Shown here: positions 7,257-15,688 of the stretch, in pieces
Numbering within the stretch: the first letter of the stretch is position 1
How the letters are laid out: every line of letters starts with the position of its first letter
From: Candidatus Raymondbacteria bacterium RIFOXYA2_FULL_49_16
Lineage (GTDB): Bacteria; Fibrobacterota; OXYB2-FULL-49-7; XYB2-FULL-49-35
Assembly: GCA_001789205.1 (NCBI GenBank)
Contig: MFYT01000078.1
Location: 1-47,958, forward strand
DNA: 47,958 nucleotides
Direction: 5' to 3'
Notes under the pieces: generated by a model
The model's input: only the letters and a program-made list of their open reading frames with translations
Told to the model about the DNA's origin: nothing
Database searches by the model: none
Translations under genes and position numbers: made by a program

Positions 7257-10200
7257 TTATTCTAATGTAAACGCGTCCAAATTCTGACTAGTGGTGCCGA
7301 AAATCACCAATGTATTTCCAACATCTATCCATGGCCCTGTGTTGCTGTTCCCGCTGGCGTTGGTATAGGGCCAATCTGTGATCAGGCTGGCGGAGGAACC
7401 GAGATCCTGTATCGCGTAATAACGGCCGTCGTACCTTCCGAAATAGACGACGCCGTTGTATTCAATAGGGCCGGATTCGACGTTGTTTCCAGCGCCATAG
7501 GTCCAGGTCACGCTTCCCGTGGCCCCGTTATCGGTCACTTTCTGGATACTGGTGCCCGCGGCGACATAAATATCCTGGCTGCCCGAGGCGCAAAAGGCCG
7601 GGCCCGTGCTCGCCGCGGCAAGGGACACAGGAGAGCCCCATTTGGCGGTCATGGTTGAAGCGTTGACCGCATACAGGTTGGCGCTGTTTGGGGTGACATA
7701 AAGCGCCGAACCCTGCACCAGCAGGGGCTGGAGCACCCCGGCCCCTGCGTTGAAGGAGGAGAGCGGCGTTCCGTCCTCGTCGTATTTCCAAACCATTCCG
7801 CCGGTTGTGGCCACATAGATCTCATCGTTGAACACCACCGGGTCCGCGGTCCTGCTCACATCGGCCAGGGCCTGCGGCCAGCCGGCGATGTTCGCGCCGG
7901 TGGTCATGCTTTTTTTTGTGATGTTGCCGGTATAAGCCACGTAAAAGGTAGCGTCGTCCGGGCTGGCATAGGGGTTGCCGGGAGAGGCCAGGGCCTGGGG
8001 AGGAAAAAGCTGCGTAGACGGGATGATACCCTCATCCTGCCGGCCGATTACGTAATTACCCGCTGAAGCCACAATTTTGTACTTGGAATTGGATCCGTAT
8101 ATATAAGTCGGCGTGCCGCAGGCTCCGTAGGCCGAGGCATCATAGATCCAATTGGTGCTGCCGGTCGCGGGGTTCAGGCCGATCAGTTCCTGCCCGCTTT
8201 TATCCGTGCCCACAAAGACCGGTCCCCCAATGGACCCGCCTTTAACCGTGCCGATGGAATTCCTGGACCAGACCGGCGCCAGGGAGGAGACACCCCAGTT
8301 GATACTTCCCGACGTCTCGATTTCCGAAGCGTCGCCACTCACCCATCCTGTTCCGGTTGTGTAATCGCTCATGGTAACGATGTCCCCGGGAACCGTGTTG
8401 ATTTCAACGCTTTTAGTGCCCGAACCCAGGTCCTGGAAGGCCAGGCCGGTGAAGAGATACCCGTTCCAGCCCGAATTCGTCACATGGAGATAACAGATGG
8501 CGGAGGATTGGCCTGAATAGAAATAGGTATTTGTGAAGGTGCGGCCTGTTCCGCCCGTGCCGGATAGGGTCAGGCCCGCGTTACTCAGGTTGTAAACCCG
8601 CGCGCAGTTGATTTCCACGTTTCCGGCAAGGGTCATGCCGTAATTACCCGATCCGGTGTTTTGCACCATTGCGTATCCACCAGCAAGCTGGCTTGTGCCG
8701 GAGACCTTGAAGGTACTCCCGACAGCGGCGGAAATGGCGCCGCCGGTGTAAAGAATCGTGTTGTTTTTCAGATCGAGTGTTCCGTTAAGTGTCAAGCCGG
8801 CGGTAAGGGTCAGGTTTTTGCCTGAGGCTACGATCAGGCCCGAACCGGCGTCCACGGTAAGGGCGCTGCTGACCGTGATAGTGGAATTCAAGGTATCTGT
8901 CCGGTTGTTGGTGATGGTCAGGTTATAGAAGGTCTTACCCTGGGCGTTGATTTGCCTGTCGCTTGCGCCGGTCATGGTCACCCGGCCCGTGCCGGCGATG
9001 AGCGTGCCCGTGGATTGAATGATGAAATCCCCGTAAACCGATAACGTGTTGGTTCCCAAAGAAAGCGTCCCATTGGTGATGGTGATTCGCCGGCAGGAAC
9101 CGCCTGCGCCAGGTATGGCTGGATCAAAGGTTTGGTCGGGGATTAGGATATCGTCCGTACTCGTAGGCTCGCCCACCGGGGACCAGTTGCCGGCTGTGGC
9201 CCAGTCCGTGGTCCCGGCGCCGCCGGTCCATATCTTGTCGTAGCTCCAGGTGATATTGCCGTCCACGGGGCCGTCCCAGGTTTCGCTGGTTGCGACCACC
9301 CCACGTGTGCCCAGGGCGTTCACCATGGTAATGGTCGCACCGTTGGGCGCGGTCACGTTCGGGTTCGCGGTCCCGTCAAAACTGCAGAAATAAAACAGAT
9401 AGGATCCGCTGGCCGCCCCGACGCTCAGGTATTTCGTCCCGTTGGAGAAATAGCAGTTGTCTATTTTCGTGATGGCCGCTCCGTTTGCGATATCAAGGCC
9501 ATTGGCACCGGGATAGTCGATGTTCAGTCCGTCCACGTTGATCGTTCCGCCGGAGGATACGGCCAGGGCGTAGTTCGCCGTGCCCTGGCGCGTGATGATG
9601 GGCCGTGGGGAGCCGGAGGAGAACAGCGTGCCGCCGCTCTGGACGGTAATCGAACCGGCCACGGCGCCGTTGCCCAGACGGAGCTGCGGCGCGCTGGAGG
9701 CAGTCTGGAGCTTGAGCGTGCCGCCGGAAGTGACGGTGACGGCGCCGCGAAGCGTGACCGTGGCGGTGTTCAAATCAAGGGTGCCGGAAATAGACGCAGT
9801 TCCGGTCACGTCATTGGCTGTGCCTGTGCCGCAATCAAGCGTTGAGCCGGTTGAAACGGTCAGATTGCCGTCCACATCCAGCTCATAGGCGCCCAGGGAA
9901 GCCGTGCCGCTGGTCGATACGGTGAGGTTGTAAAAATTGTTGATGGCCGCGGTGACAATCGCCGGAGAGGCGCCGTCCAGGGCGACGGTCCCCAGGGCGG
10001 GGGCGAAACTTCCGCCTGCGTCGTTCCAATCGCCCGCCACGGTATGGGTGAAATTGCCCGGCGCAAAGGTTCCGCTTGAAAGGATGAAGTTTCCGTTGAT
10101 GTCAAGGGCGCGGCTCGCTGTAAGGCTTACCCCTGCGTTCTTAGCAACTTCCACGTTTTGAAAAGAAGTTTGAGATGCGCCATTATCTATGGTCGCCGCA

Positions 10201-13200
10201 GTGGCTCCTGTAAATTTAACCGTGGAGCCAGAACCGGAAAAAAGGGCGCCATTGTTGGTCCATCCGCTTGTCTGCAAAGCTATGGTTTTGCCCGCAGCAT
10301 TCAATTCACCAGCTGTCAGCACAACGCCCCCTCCAATGACAGTCAGCGCCGGGCTGCCCGTTGCGTTTATCGTGGTCTGTCCGCTTTGGAGCGTAAACCG
10401 GTAAAAATTGGTTGAAGAGGAAGTTCCGGAGAGTATGCATGTCGCTCCCAGAAAGGTGAAGTTGCCGCCGGTATTGGCGGACATGGAACCATTGTTGGTG
10501 AATATCCCCGAAATATTGATGAGACTGGCGATGTTTACCCGGGTATTTCTAAACTCTCCATCGCTATTGATGGTAAGATTGGTCACTGCTAAGGTGTTGT
10601 TGTTTGTTTCCTGACGGAAAAGACCGCTGATTGTCAGTGCCTGCACGGTCACGTCTCCCGCGGCTCCGGACATGATATAGGTACCACCGGAATTGATGGT
10701 CATCGTAGCATTGGCAGCGGTGAAATCACCGGCGCCGGAATGCGTATAAGTACCGCCTAAAATAACGGATGTTCCGTCAATATTGACCGCCGCGGTAGTG
10801 TGGGTCACAGCGCCGTTGAAAATAGCATTGCCGTCTATCTGCAAGGTATAGGTTGTACCATTATTAAGATTCAGGGTGGCGCCGCCCACAAGCATCAGAG
10901 TACTGATTCGGTTAGCGCCAGTTGCATTCATGTTCAGTTGAGGCTGGTTGGGCATGCCTGACAGAATCACCACGCTGTCGGTACTTACAGGAACTCCCAC
11001 AGGCGTCCAGTTATTAACATTGTTCCAAGCAGTGCTTGCCGATCCATCCCATCGCTTTCCATAAACCCAGGTTATGTTGCCGTCGATAGTCCCGTCGTTT
11101 GCCTCGCCATTGGGTTCAGCGCCCCTTGCGCCTGCGGCGTTATTCATCACAATCGTCGCGCCGTTTGGCGCGGTAACATTGGGGTTTGCGGTACCGTCAA
11201 AATCGCAAAAATAGAATACATACGAACCGCTGTTCGCCCCAACACTCAGGTATTTGGTGCCCAGGGAAAACGCACAATTGTCTATTTTGGTTATGGTGGC
11301 GCCATTTGCGATGGCAAGGCCGTTAGCGTTAAGATAGCTTAATGTCAGACCATCCACGCTGATCGTTGCTCCGCTTGCAATGGTCAGACCATAATTCGCC
11401 GTTCCCTGGCGGGTGATGAACGGCTTTGGATAACCAGAGGCGGTCAAAGTCCCGCCGCTATTCACAGTGATAGAACCGGCGACAGCGCCATTTCCCAGTT
11501 GAACTGTAGGCGCGCCAGTCGTGGTAGCCAATTTAAGCGTACCACCGGAATTGACAGTGACAGCGCCGCGCATAATGGTAGTGCCTGCGCCCATATCAAG
11601 TGTCCCGGAGATACTGGCCGTTCCTGTGACATCATTAGCAGTACTTGATCCGCAATTGAGCGTTGCTCCTGCGGAAACGGTCAACACACCGTTCACGTCA
11701 AGTTCACTGGCACCCATAGAGGCTGTGCCGCTCGTGGAAACCGTAAGGTTATAGAAATAATTGCTCGCCAAAGTGGTAATGGATGGCGAAACGCCCTCCA
11801 GAACAATGGTACCCGCGGCTGGAACAAAACCGCCTCCAGCATCACTCCAGTTTCCGGCCACGTTATGCGTGAAGTTGCCAGGAACAAAGTTGCCAGTGGC
11901 AATGGTAACATTGCCGTCAATATTCAACGCCTGGCTTGCGGTGAGGTTTTGACCCGCGGTCTTGGCGATTGTCACGTTCTGAAAGGTCGTTTGAGTAGTG
12001 CCGTTGTCGATGTTCACCCCGTTTCCCAGGGTGAACTGGACGGTGGAACCCGCCCCGGTGAGCGTGGCGCCGTTGTTGGTCCAGCTTCCGCCCGCGACAT
12101 CCATCCGTTGGCCCGCGGCGTCCAGGACTCCAGCGGTCAGTACTGCGCCGCCGGCCAGTGCCGTGAAGGCCGGGGCGCCGGTGCCGTTCAGGGTGGTCTG
12201 CCCGCTCTGCAGCGTGAAACGATAGAAACGGGTGGTGGTGGAGCTTCCTTCAATGACGCTTGCGGCCCCGGAAAAGGTGAAATTTCCGCCCGTGGAATTG
12301 GACATGGTGCCATTGTTGGTGAAATCCCCTGAAATATTGACAAGACTGGCGGTGGTGACACGGGTGTTCCTGAATTCACCGCCGTTGTTGATGGTGATGT
12401 CGGTTGCGGTTAGTGTGTTGTCATTGGTCTGTTGCAGGAAAAGGCCGTTGACGACCAGCCCTTGCACAGTGACGTTCCCGGCTGCACCGGACATGGTATA
12501 GGTCACCCCCTGGTTCACGGTCATGGTGGCATTGGCCGCGTTGAAGTCCCCGGCACCCGTGTGGTTGTAAGCGCCGCCGATGGTGACCCCGGTTCCCAGG
12601 ATGTTGACCGTGGCCGTGGTATGGGTTACGGTACCGCTGACGCTGAAACTTCCGTCGATTTGCAGGGTATAAGCCGTGCCGTTATTGAGATTGAGTACCC
12701 CGCCCGCAGCGATGGTAAGGCTTGCGATGCTGTTGGCGCCCGCGGCGTTCATGTCCAGAACAGGGTCGTAAGTCACGTCAGGGATGACCACCTCGTCCCC
12801 GGTAACGGGTATGCCGGATGGCGACCAGTTGGCCGCATACGCCCATCGTCTCCTATTGGCGGCCCCTCCGGAACCGCCGACCCATGTCTTGCCTGTGGCG
12901 GTTGTGGCCTGCGGCAGGTAAGGGTAAGAGACCAGATCACTGAGGTAGTTTCCAGAGCCGTCCACCAGAACCAGCTTGAAATAATAAACCGCTCCCTTGG
13001 ACACATTGGTCCAGACGGGCGTAAGGGAAAAGTCCCATTCCGCGTACTGGGTTGAAGGAACCGATAAGATACCGGCTGAGGGGACGTTTTCCGCGAAGTG
13101 CTCCCTGATGTTGGAATTGGTCAGGCGCGTAAAACCCACTTGGTCGCCGTTTCCGCCCATGCCGTCCGCATAGCTCCAGTGCGCCGAGGTCCCCAGGTCA

Positions 13201-14114
13201 GTCCACGTACCCGTAGTCCCTTCACGGTACCGCAATGCCACATAAGCGCCCACCCAGGCGTAGGACATGTCGTTTTGCGCCTGGAGGCGAAGGCGCAGGG
13301 TGGTTCCGTTGGCGACATTGGTAATGGCCGTATTCTCCGCGGCCAGGGCCGTGGGGTTTTCGGCGTTGTCGTTCTGGTACCAACGGTATCTGGACTGGTT
13401 CTGGCCGCGTACAACTTTTGCGTCGTCGACCCACAGCCCGGTGTTACCGTTTACATTGTCCCAACTGAAAGAGCCGCAGTCGAAGTCATTGAAGTTGGCG
13501 AATGAAGCGTTGGCCATGACGTAGATGGAAACCCCGTCCAGATAGAGCGTGGTGTTGACGTTGTCGCGGATCCACTCGACCTTGTGCCAGCCCAGGGTGC
13601 GGTCAATCGACGAGAAGGTAGTGGCGATGAGCTGGCTTGTATAACAATATTTGGTGGCGCTGGTCGCGTTTCTGATGACGATTCCCGCCCACTGGTTACC
13701 GGTGTTGTTGTCGGCGCAGATATATTGTCTTTTGGTGGCGGCCATATCGTCGTAGAACCAGATTTCAGCGCGGCCGTTGGTTATTGCGCCTGCGCCCCCA
13801 AAGCCAGGGGCGTTCCAGTCGCCTATGCCCTGGCCCGCGTTGCCGCCGGAGGAATACATGGATTTGGATCCGCCCTGCGTGTTGTTCTGGGTGTTGACGG
13901 TCGTGGCGTTGGCGGTGTACCATCCCCCTGCGCCCGCGATGGTCCAGCCATCACTGTTGGGCGGGGAATTTCCCAGGGTGGCGGACTCAAAATTGTCGGA
14001 GAAATGTATCTCTTCTTCTGCAAACACTGACACGGAAAAAAGAAGACTCCATAGGCACACCATACCCGTAAATTCCAGCAATAACGTAATTACAGTCCAA
14101 TTGCGAGCTGTCAC
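7257..14114 (-). CDS. giant secreted repeat protein (LamG-like N-terminus, beta-solenoid repeats, C-terminal propeller)
   Basis: A 2285-residue exported protein, start GTG at 14114 with an AGGGA ribosome site that overlaps the stop of the peptide gene upstream. Signal peptide to about A32. Residues 35-240 look like a LamG/concanavalin-type domain (EIHFSDNFES, WHKVEWIRD, LYLDGVSIY). Three long units follow, each opening with a W-A-x-NWSPxGxP element near residues 408, 1020 and 1625; the first two are about 605 residues each and clearly duplicated, rich in Gly, Thr, Asn and Ser with strand-turn repeats typical of a beta-helix. From about 1940 to the end a PQQ-like propeller (VWKYDEDG, NLYAVNAS). 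Almost no Cys or Lys in the solenoid. Probably a cell-surface or extracellular adhesin-type protein; no catalytic motif recognised. Base composition changes inside the gene (see findings). Confidence 0.85.
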   Translation of the reverse strand: MTARNWTVITLLLEFTGMVCLWSLLFSVSVFAEEEIHFSDNFESATLGNSPPNSDGWTIAGAGGWYTANATTVNTQNNTQGGSKSMYSSGGNAGQGIGDWNAPGFGGAGAITNGRAEIWFYDDMAATKRQYICADNNTGNQWAGIVIRNATSATKYCYTSQLIATTFSSIDRTLGWHKVEWIRDNVNTTLYLDGVSIYVMANASFANFNDFDCGSFSWDNVNGNTGLWVDDAKVVRGQNQSRYRWYQNDNAENPTALAAENTAITNVANGTTLRLRLQAQNDMSYAWVGAYVALRYREGTTGTWTDLGTSAHWSYADGMGGNGDQVGFTRLTNSNIREHFAENVPSAGILSVPSTQYAEWDFSLTPVWTNVSKGAVYYFKLVLVDGSGNYLSDLVSYPYLPQATTATGKTWVGGSGGAANRRRWAYAANWSPSGIPVTGDEVVIPDVTYDPVLDMNAAGANSIASLTIAAGGVLNLNNGTAYTLQIDGSFSVSGTVTHTTATVNILGTGVTIGGAYNHTGAGDFNAANATMTVNQGVTYTMSGAAGNVTVQGLVVNGLFLQQTNDNTLTATDITINNGGEFRNTRVTTASLVNISGDFTNNGTMSNSTGGNFTFSGAASVIEGSSTTTRFYRFTLQSGQTTLNGTGAPAFTALAGGAVLTAGVLDAAGQRMDVAGGSWTNNGATLTGAGSTVQFTLGNGVNIDNGTTQTTFQNVTIAKTAGQNLTASQALNIDGNVTIATGNFVPGNFTHNVAGNWSDAGGGFVPAAGTIVLEGVSPSITTLASNYFYNLTVSTSGTASMGASELDVNGVLTVSAGATLNCGSSTANDVTGTASISGTLDMGAGTTIMRGAVTVNSGGTLKLATTTGAPTVQLGNGAVAGSITVNSGGTLTASGYPKPFITRQGTANYGLTIASGATISVDGLTLSYLNANGLAIANGATITKIDNCAFSLGTKYLSVGANSGSYVFYFCDFDGTANPNVTAPNGATIVMNNAAGARGAEPNGEANDGTIDGNITWVYGKRWDGSASTAWNNVNNWTPVGVPVSTDSVVILSGMPNQPQLNMNATGANRISTLMLVGGATLNLNNGTTYTLQIDGNAIFNGAVTHTTAAVNIDGTSVILGGTYTHSGAGDFTAANATMTINSGGTYIMSGAAGDVTVQALTISGLFRQETNNNTLAVTNLTINSDGEFRNTRVNIASLINISGIFTNNGSMSANTGGNFTFLGATCILSGTSSSTNFYRFTLQSGQTTINATGSPALTVIGGGVVLTAGELNAAGKTIALQTSGWTNNGALFSGSGSTVKFTGATAATIDNGASQTSFQNVEVAKNAGVSLTASRALDINGNFILSSGTFAPGNFTHTVAGDWNDAGGSFAPALGTVALDGASPAIVTAAINNFYNLTVSTSGTASLGAYELDVDGNLTVSTGSTLDCGTGTANDVTGTASISGTLDLNTATVTLRGAVTVTSGGTLKLQTASSAPQLRLGNGAVAGSITVQSGGTLFSSGSPRPIITRQGTANYALAVSSGGTINVDGLNIDYPGANGLDIANGAAITKIDNCYFSNGTKYLSVGAASGSYLFYFCSFDGTANPNVTAPNGATITMVNALGTRGVVATSETWDGPVDGNITWSYDKIWTGGAGTTDWATAGNWSPVGEPTSTDDILIPDQTFDPAIPGAGGSCRRITITNGTLSLGTNTLSVYGDFIIQSTGTLIAGTGRVTMTGASDRQINAQGKTFYNLTITNNRTDTLNSTITVSSALTVDAGSGLIVASGKNLTLTAGLTLNGTLDLKNNTILYTGGAISAAVGSTFKVSGTSQLAGGYAMVQNTGSGNYGMTLAGNVEINCARVYNLSNAGLTLSGTGGTGRTFTNTYFYSGQSSAICYLHVTNSGWNGYLFTGLAFQDLGSGTKSVEINTVPGDIVTMSDYTTGTGWVSGDASEIETSGSINWGVSSLAPVWSRNSIGTVKGGSIGGPVFVGTDKSGQELIGLNPATGSTNWIYDASAYGACGTPTYIYGSNSKYKIVASAGNYVIGRQDEGIIPSTQLFPPQALASPGNPYASPDDATFYVAYTGNITKKSMTTGANIAGWPQALADVSRTADPVVFNDEIYVATTGGMVWKYDEDGTPLSSFNAGAGVLQPLLVQGSALYVTPNSANLYAVNASTMTAKWGSPVSLAAASTGPAFCASGSQDIYVAAGTSIQKVTDNGATGSVTWTYGAGNNVESGPIEYNGVVYFGRYDGRYYAIQDLGSSASLITDWPYTNASGNSNTGPWIDVGNTLVIFGTTSQNLDAFTLE
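9240..12900 (-). repeat. two diverged 1.8-kb coding repeats within the giant gene
   Basis: Two adjacent units, roughly 12900-11055 and 11055-9240, encode the same order of motifs: NWSPxGxP-type opening, LNLNNGTxYTLQIDG, GDFxAANATMT, EFRNTRV, FYRFTLQSGQTT, DVTGTASISGTLD and TANPNVTAPNGATI. The period is about 1.82 kb. A partial third unit begins near 9240. Nucleotide identity is moderate, so the duplication is old or has been remodelled. Confidence 0.8.
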
Positions 14115-14126
14115 ACTATTTTTTCC

Positions 14127-14291
14127 CTATGATGTTGATGGCAACTGCATGCACGCATGCTGCCTATGCGGACCGGTCCGGCATTTCCCGCACGATAATG
14201 CCCTGCGTTCGAAAACCGATTCCGATTCAATGGTCGGCGGTTCGTATTCCGCTCTCTTTTTATCAGCAGTTTCTTTCTGTTTCCCGTTCAT
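14127..14291 (-). CDS. candidate RiPP precursor peptide of the adjacent radical SAM enzyme
   Basis: A 54-residue peptide. Its ATG (14291-14289) overlaps the TGA stop of the radical SAM gene (ATGA), and its TAG stop lies 12 bases before the GTG of the giant secreted protein. I translated it codon by codon. The N-terminal part is charged and leader-like (MNGKQKETADKKRA), then an acidic stretch with EPPTIESE, then SVFERRALSCGKC and a basic tail with one more Cys. Cysteines are at 34, 37 and 47. Small peptides with an ALxCGK-like motif next to SPASM enzymes are, from memory and unchecked, a recurring pattern. The three Cys would suit thioether crosslinks, but the modification is unknown. No Gly-Gly leader cleavage site or dedicated protease/ABC transporter is seen. 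The gene is too short for standard length cut-offs and would easily be missed. Confidence 0.72.
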   Translation of the reverse strand: MNGKQKETADKKRAEYEPPTIESESVFERRALSCGKCRTGPHRQHACMQLPSTS

Positions 14292-15307
14292 ACAACTCCC
14301 ATGCTTTTTTGTTCCAGCGCTTTTGCCCTTTTACACAAACTCGGTGATGCGTCCTGCCAGAGGCCTGTTTCAACAAACGAAAGCCCGGGACACCGTGAAC
14401 AAAACCTTTTGGTTGAACATTGCGTACACTCTTGTCCCACGTTTTTTTCATCCATACGATATTGATGCGCTGCTTGGCTGTTCCAGATAGAATATATCGG
14501 CATTTCTCCAACATTTCCCCATAATAGAGGTAATTGGATGCAGGGATATACATCGCCGTAAGGGGTAATGCCGCCAAGGTTCCTGCCCGCATCGCAGTGC
14601 AGATTATCATCTGCATCGGTTTTAGGACCAGCCACTGCTCCCCCAATGCCCATATCATCAAAAAATTGCTGGTACTGCTCAATTTCTACCGAGAACATTG
14701 AAACAGCGAGGTGTTTACCGGAAAAAATAACCGCGTCACATTCAAAAAATGCGTTTTCTTTCTCTGCCATTTTTGACAATGCTCTATATTGGCCAAAGTT
14801 CTTGTTCGACACTGTATGTTTCATGATAACAGGTACATTGTTTTCCTGCAGCAGTTTCATGCCTCTATAGGCTGCTGCAAAGCTGCCAGCGGAACCTGTG
14901 AGCATATCATGAATAACCGGATCTGCAGCATGAAAACTGACTCCCACATCGACCACGGAAAGTTCTGAAAGACGTTTTGCCTTGTCAGCGTCGATAAGAG
15001 TGCCATTTGTGATAAGACTTACGGCAAAAGAAAATTTTCTTGCTCCCTCAATTATTTCAAAAATATCACTGCGTGCAAAAGGTTCGCCTCCGGAAATAGT
15101 GAGAAAGAGACATCCCATATCAGCAAGGTGTGCAAAAACTTGTTGCCATTGACTGGCGGTTAGCTCTGATCTGCCTGCATCTGGACAATTATAACAATAA
15201 TAACATCTAAGATTACATGCGTAGGTCACTTCAGCAAAAAAATTCAGAGGAATATTTTTGCACGCAGCGGATTTATTGAGCTCATAAGGGATTGATGTGT
15301 TTTCCAT
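14288..15307 (-). CDS. radical SAM/SPASM peptide maturase
   Basis: A 339-residue cytoplasmic enzyme. The radical SAM [4Fe-4S] motif CNLRCYYC is at residues 31-38, preceded by the usual AEVTYA strand and followed by TISGGEPFARSD (SAM-binding GGEP). The C-terminal SPASM region has CDAG, PYGDVYPCIQLPLLWGN and the cluster CTQCSTKRFCSRCPG, ending with a further Cys (SLCKRAK), giving ligands for auxiliary Fe-S clusters. SPASM enzymes mostly modify ribosomal peptides (sactipeptide, ranthipeptide, mycofactocin types); some are anaerobic sulfatase activators, but no sulfatase is nearby. No N-terminal peptide-binding RRE domain is obvious. I chose the ATG at 15307 over a TTG at 15319. It overlaps the small peptide gene and heads the run down to 4617. 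Confidence 0.9.
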   Translation of the reverse strand: MENTSIPYELNKSAACKNIPLNFFAEVTYACNLRCYYCYNCPDAGRSELTASQWQQVFAHLADMGCLFLTISGGEPFARSDIFEIIEGARKFSFAVSLITNGTLIDADKAKRLSELSVVDVGVSFHAADPVIHDMLTGSAGSFAAAYRGMKLLQENNVPVIMKHTVSNKNFGQYRALSKMAEKENAFFECDAVIFSGKHLAVSMFSVEIEQYQQFFDDMGIGGAVAGPKTDADDNLHCDAGRNLGGITPYGDVYPCIQLPLLWGNVGEMPIYSIWNSQAAHQYRMDEKNVGQECTQCSTKRFCSRCPGLSFVETGLWQDASPSLCKRAKALEQKSMGVV

Positions 15308-15339
15308 TGTTTTTTCCAAAAGCCTACATATATAATTTA

Positions 15340-15359
15340 ATATAAAAACGTTTTATATA
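15340..15359 (-). promoter_or_regulatory. AT-rich palindrome upstream of the radical SAM gene
   Basis: A near-perfect dyad centred on AAAACGTTTT, with ATAT arms on both sides, lies about 35-55 bp before the start codon. On the minus strand TTGTAT and TAAATT, 17 bases apart, overlap it. It would fit a repressor-controlled promoter, but AT-rich sequence makes chance matches likely. Confidence 0.3.
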
Positions 15360-15388
15360 CAATATAAAAAAGGCATGGGAAATCGCAC

Positions 15389-15688
15389 GGAATTGGGCAT
15401 TGCAATTCGTACGTGCGTCATTCATCAATAAAGGCCTGCCACGCAATTGGGCATTGCCACCCTATCTATTACCCACATCTTTTTCGGCGGCGCGGCGCCG
15501 CCGGCTAATCAGTTATTTCCGTTTTTTAATGGGCCAGACGGACGGCCCATTAGGCGAGGCCGTCTGGCCTCGCTATAAATAGGCCTAAAATACATTGATT
15601 AGGCGGCGCCCTCCGCGGTGCCGCACTTATGGGTAATAGATAGCATTGCCACCTGTACGGGCGTCATTCATCAATAAAGGCCTGCCAC
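15389..15688. repeat. tandem repeat of about 54 bp, second copy interrupted
   Basis: Unit 1 (about 15389-15442) and unit 2 share an exact 28-base stretch at 15415-15442 and 15661-15688. The preceding part (AATTGGGCATTGC) is also repeated, at 15391 and again at 15445. Unit 2 is split by the 180-bp element at 15463-15642. Removing that element and one copy of its flanking duplication restores two adjacent units. Only two units are present, without a constant spacer pattern, so this is not a CRISPR. Confidence 0.75.
15463..15642. mobile_element. MITE-like palindromic element
   Basis: A 180-bp element without coding capacity. Terminal inverted repeats TATCTATTACCCA (15463-15475) and TGGGTAATAGATA (15630-15642) are perfect over 13 bases, and the arms continue to pair imperfectly through GC-rich sequence and TAATCA/TGATTA. 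An 11-base direct repeat, GCATTGCCACC, lies on each side (15451-15461 and 15643-15653), as expected for a target-site duplication with one extra base on the left. The centre holds two perfect hairpins (15527-15552 and 15554-15573). No transposase is in the window, so it would be mobilised in trans, if at all. Confidence 0.65.

Noticed and set aside
9000-14030. Many plus-strand open frames of 60-200 codons opposite the giant gene
   Set aside because: They follow from the GC-rich, stop-poor repeat sequence of the minus-strand gene; none has a ribosome site or recognisable domain.
14129-14490. Plus-strand frames opposite the peptide and radical SAM genes
   Set aside because: The minus-strand reading is supported by SPASM cysteines and the ATGA coupling; the plus frames cut across both genes and have no motif.
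14288-15307. Anaerobic sulfatase-maturating enzyme
   Set aside because: Same superfamily, but no sulfatase gene is nearby and a small Cys peptide is directly coupled to it.
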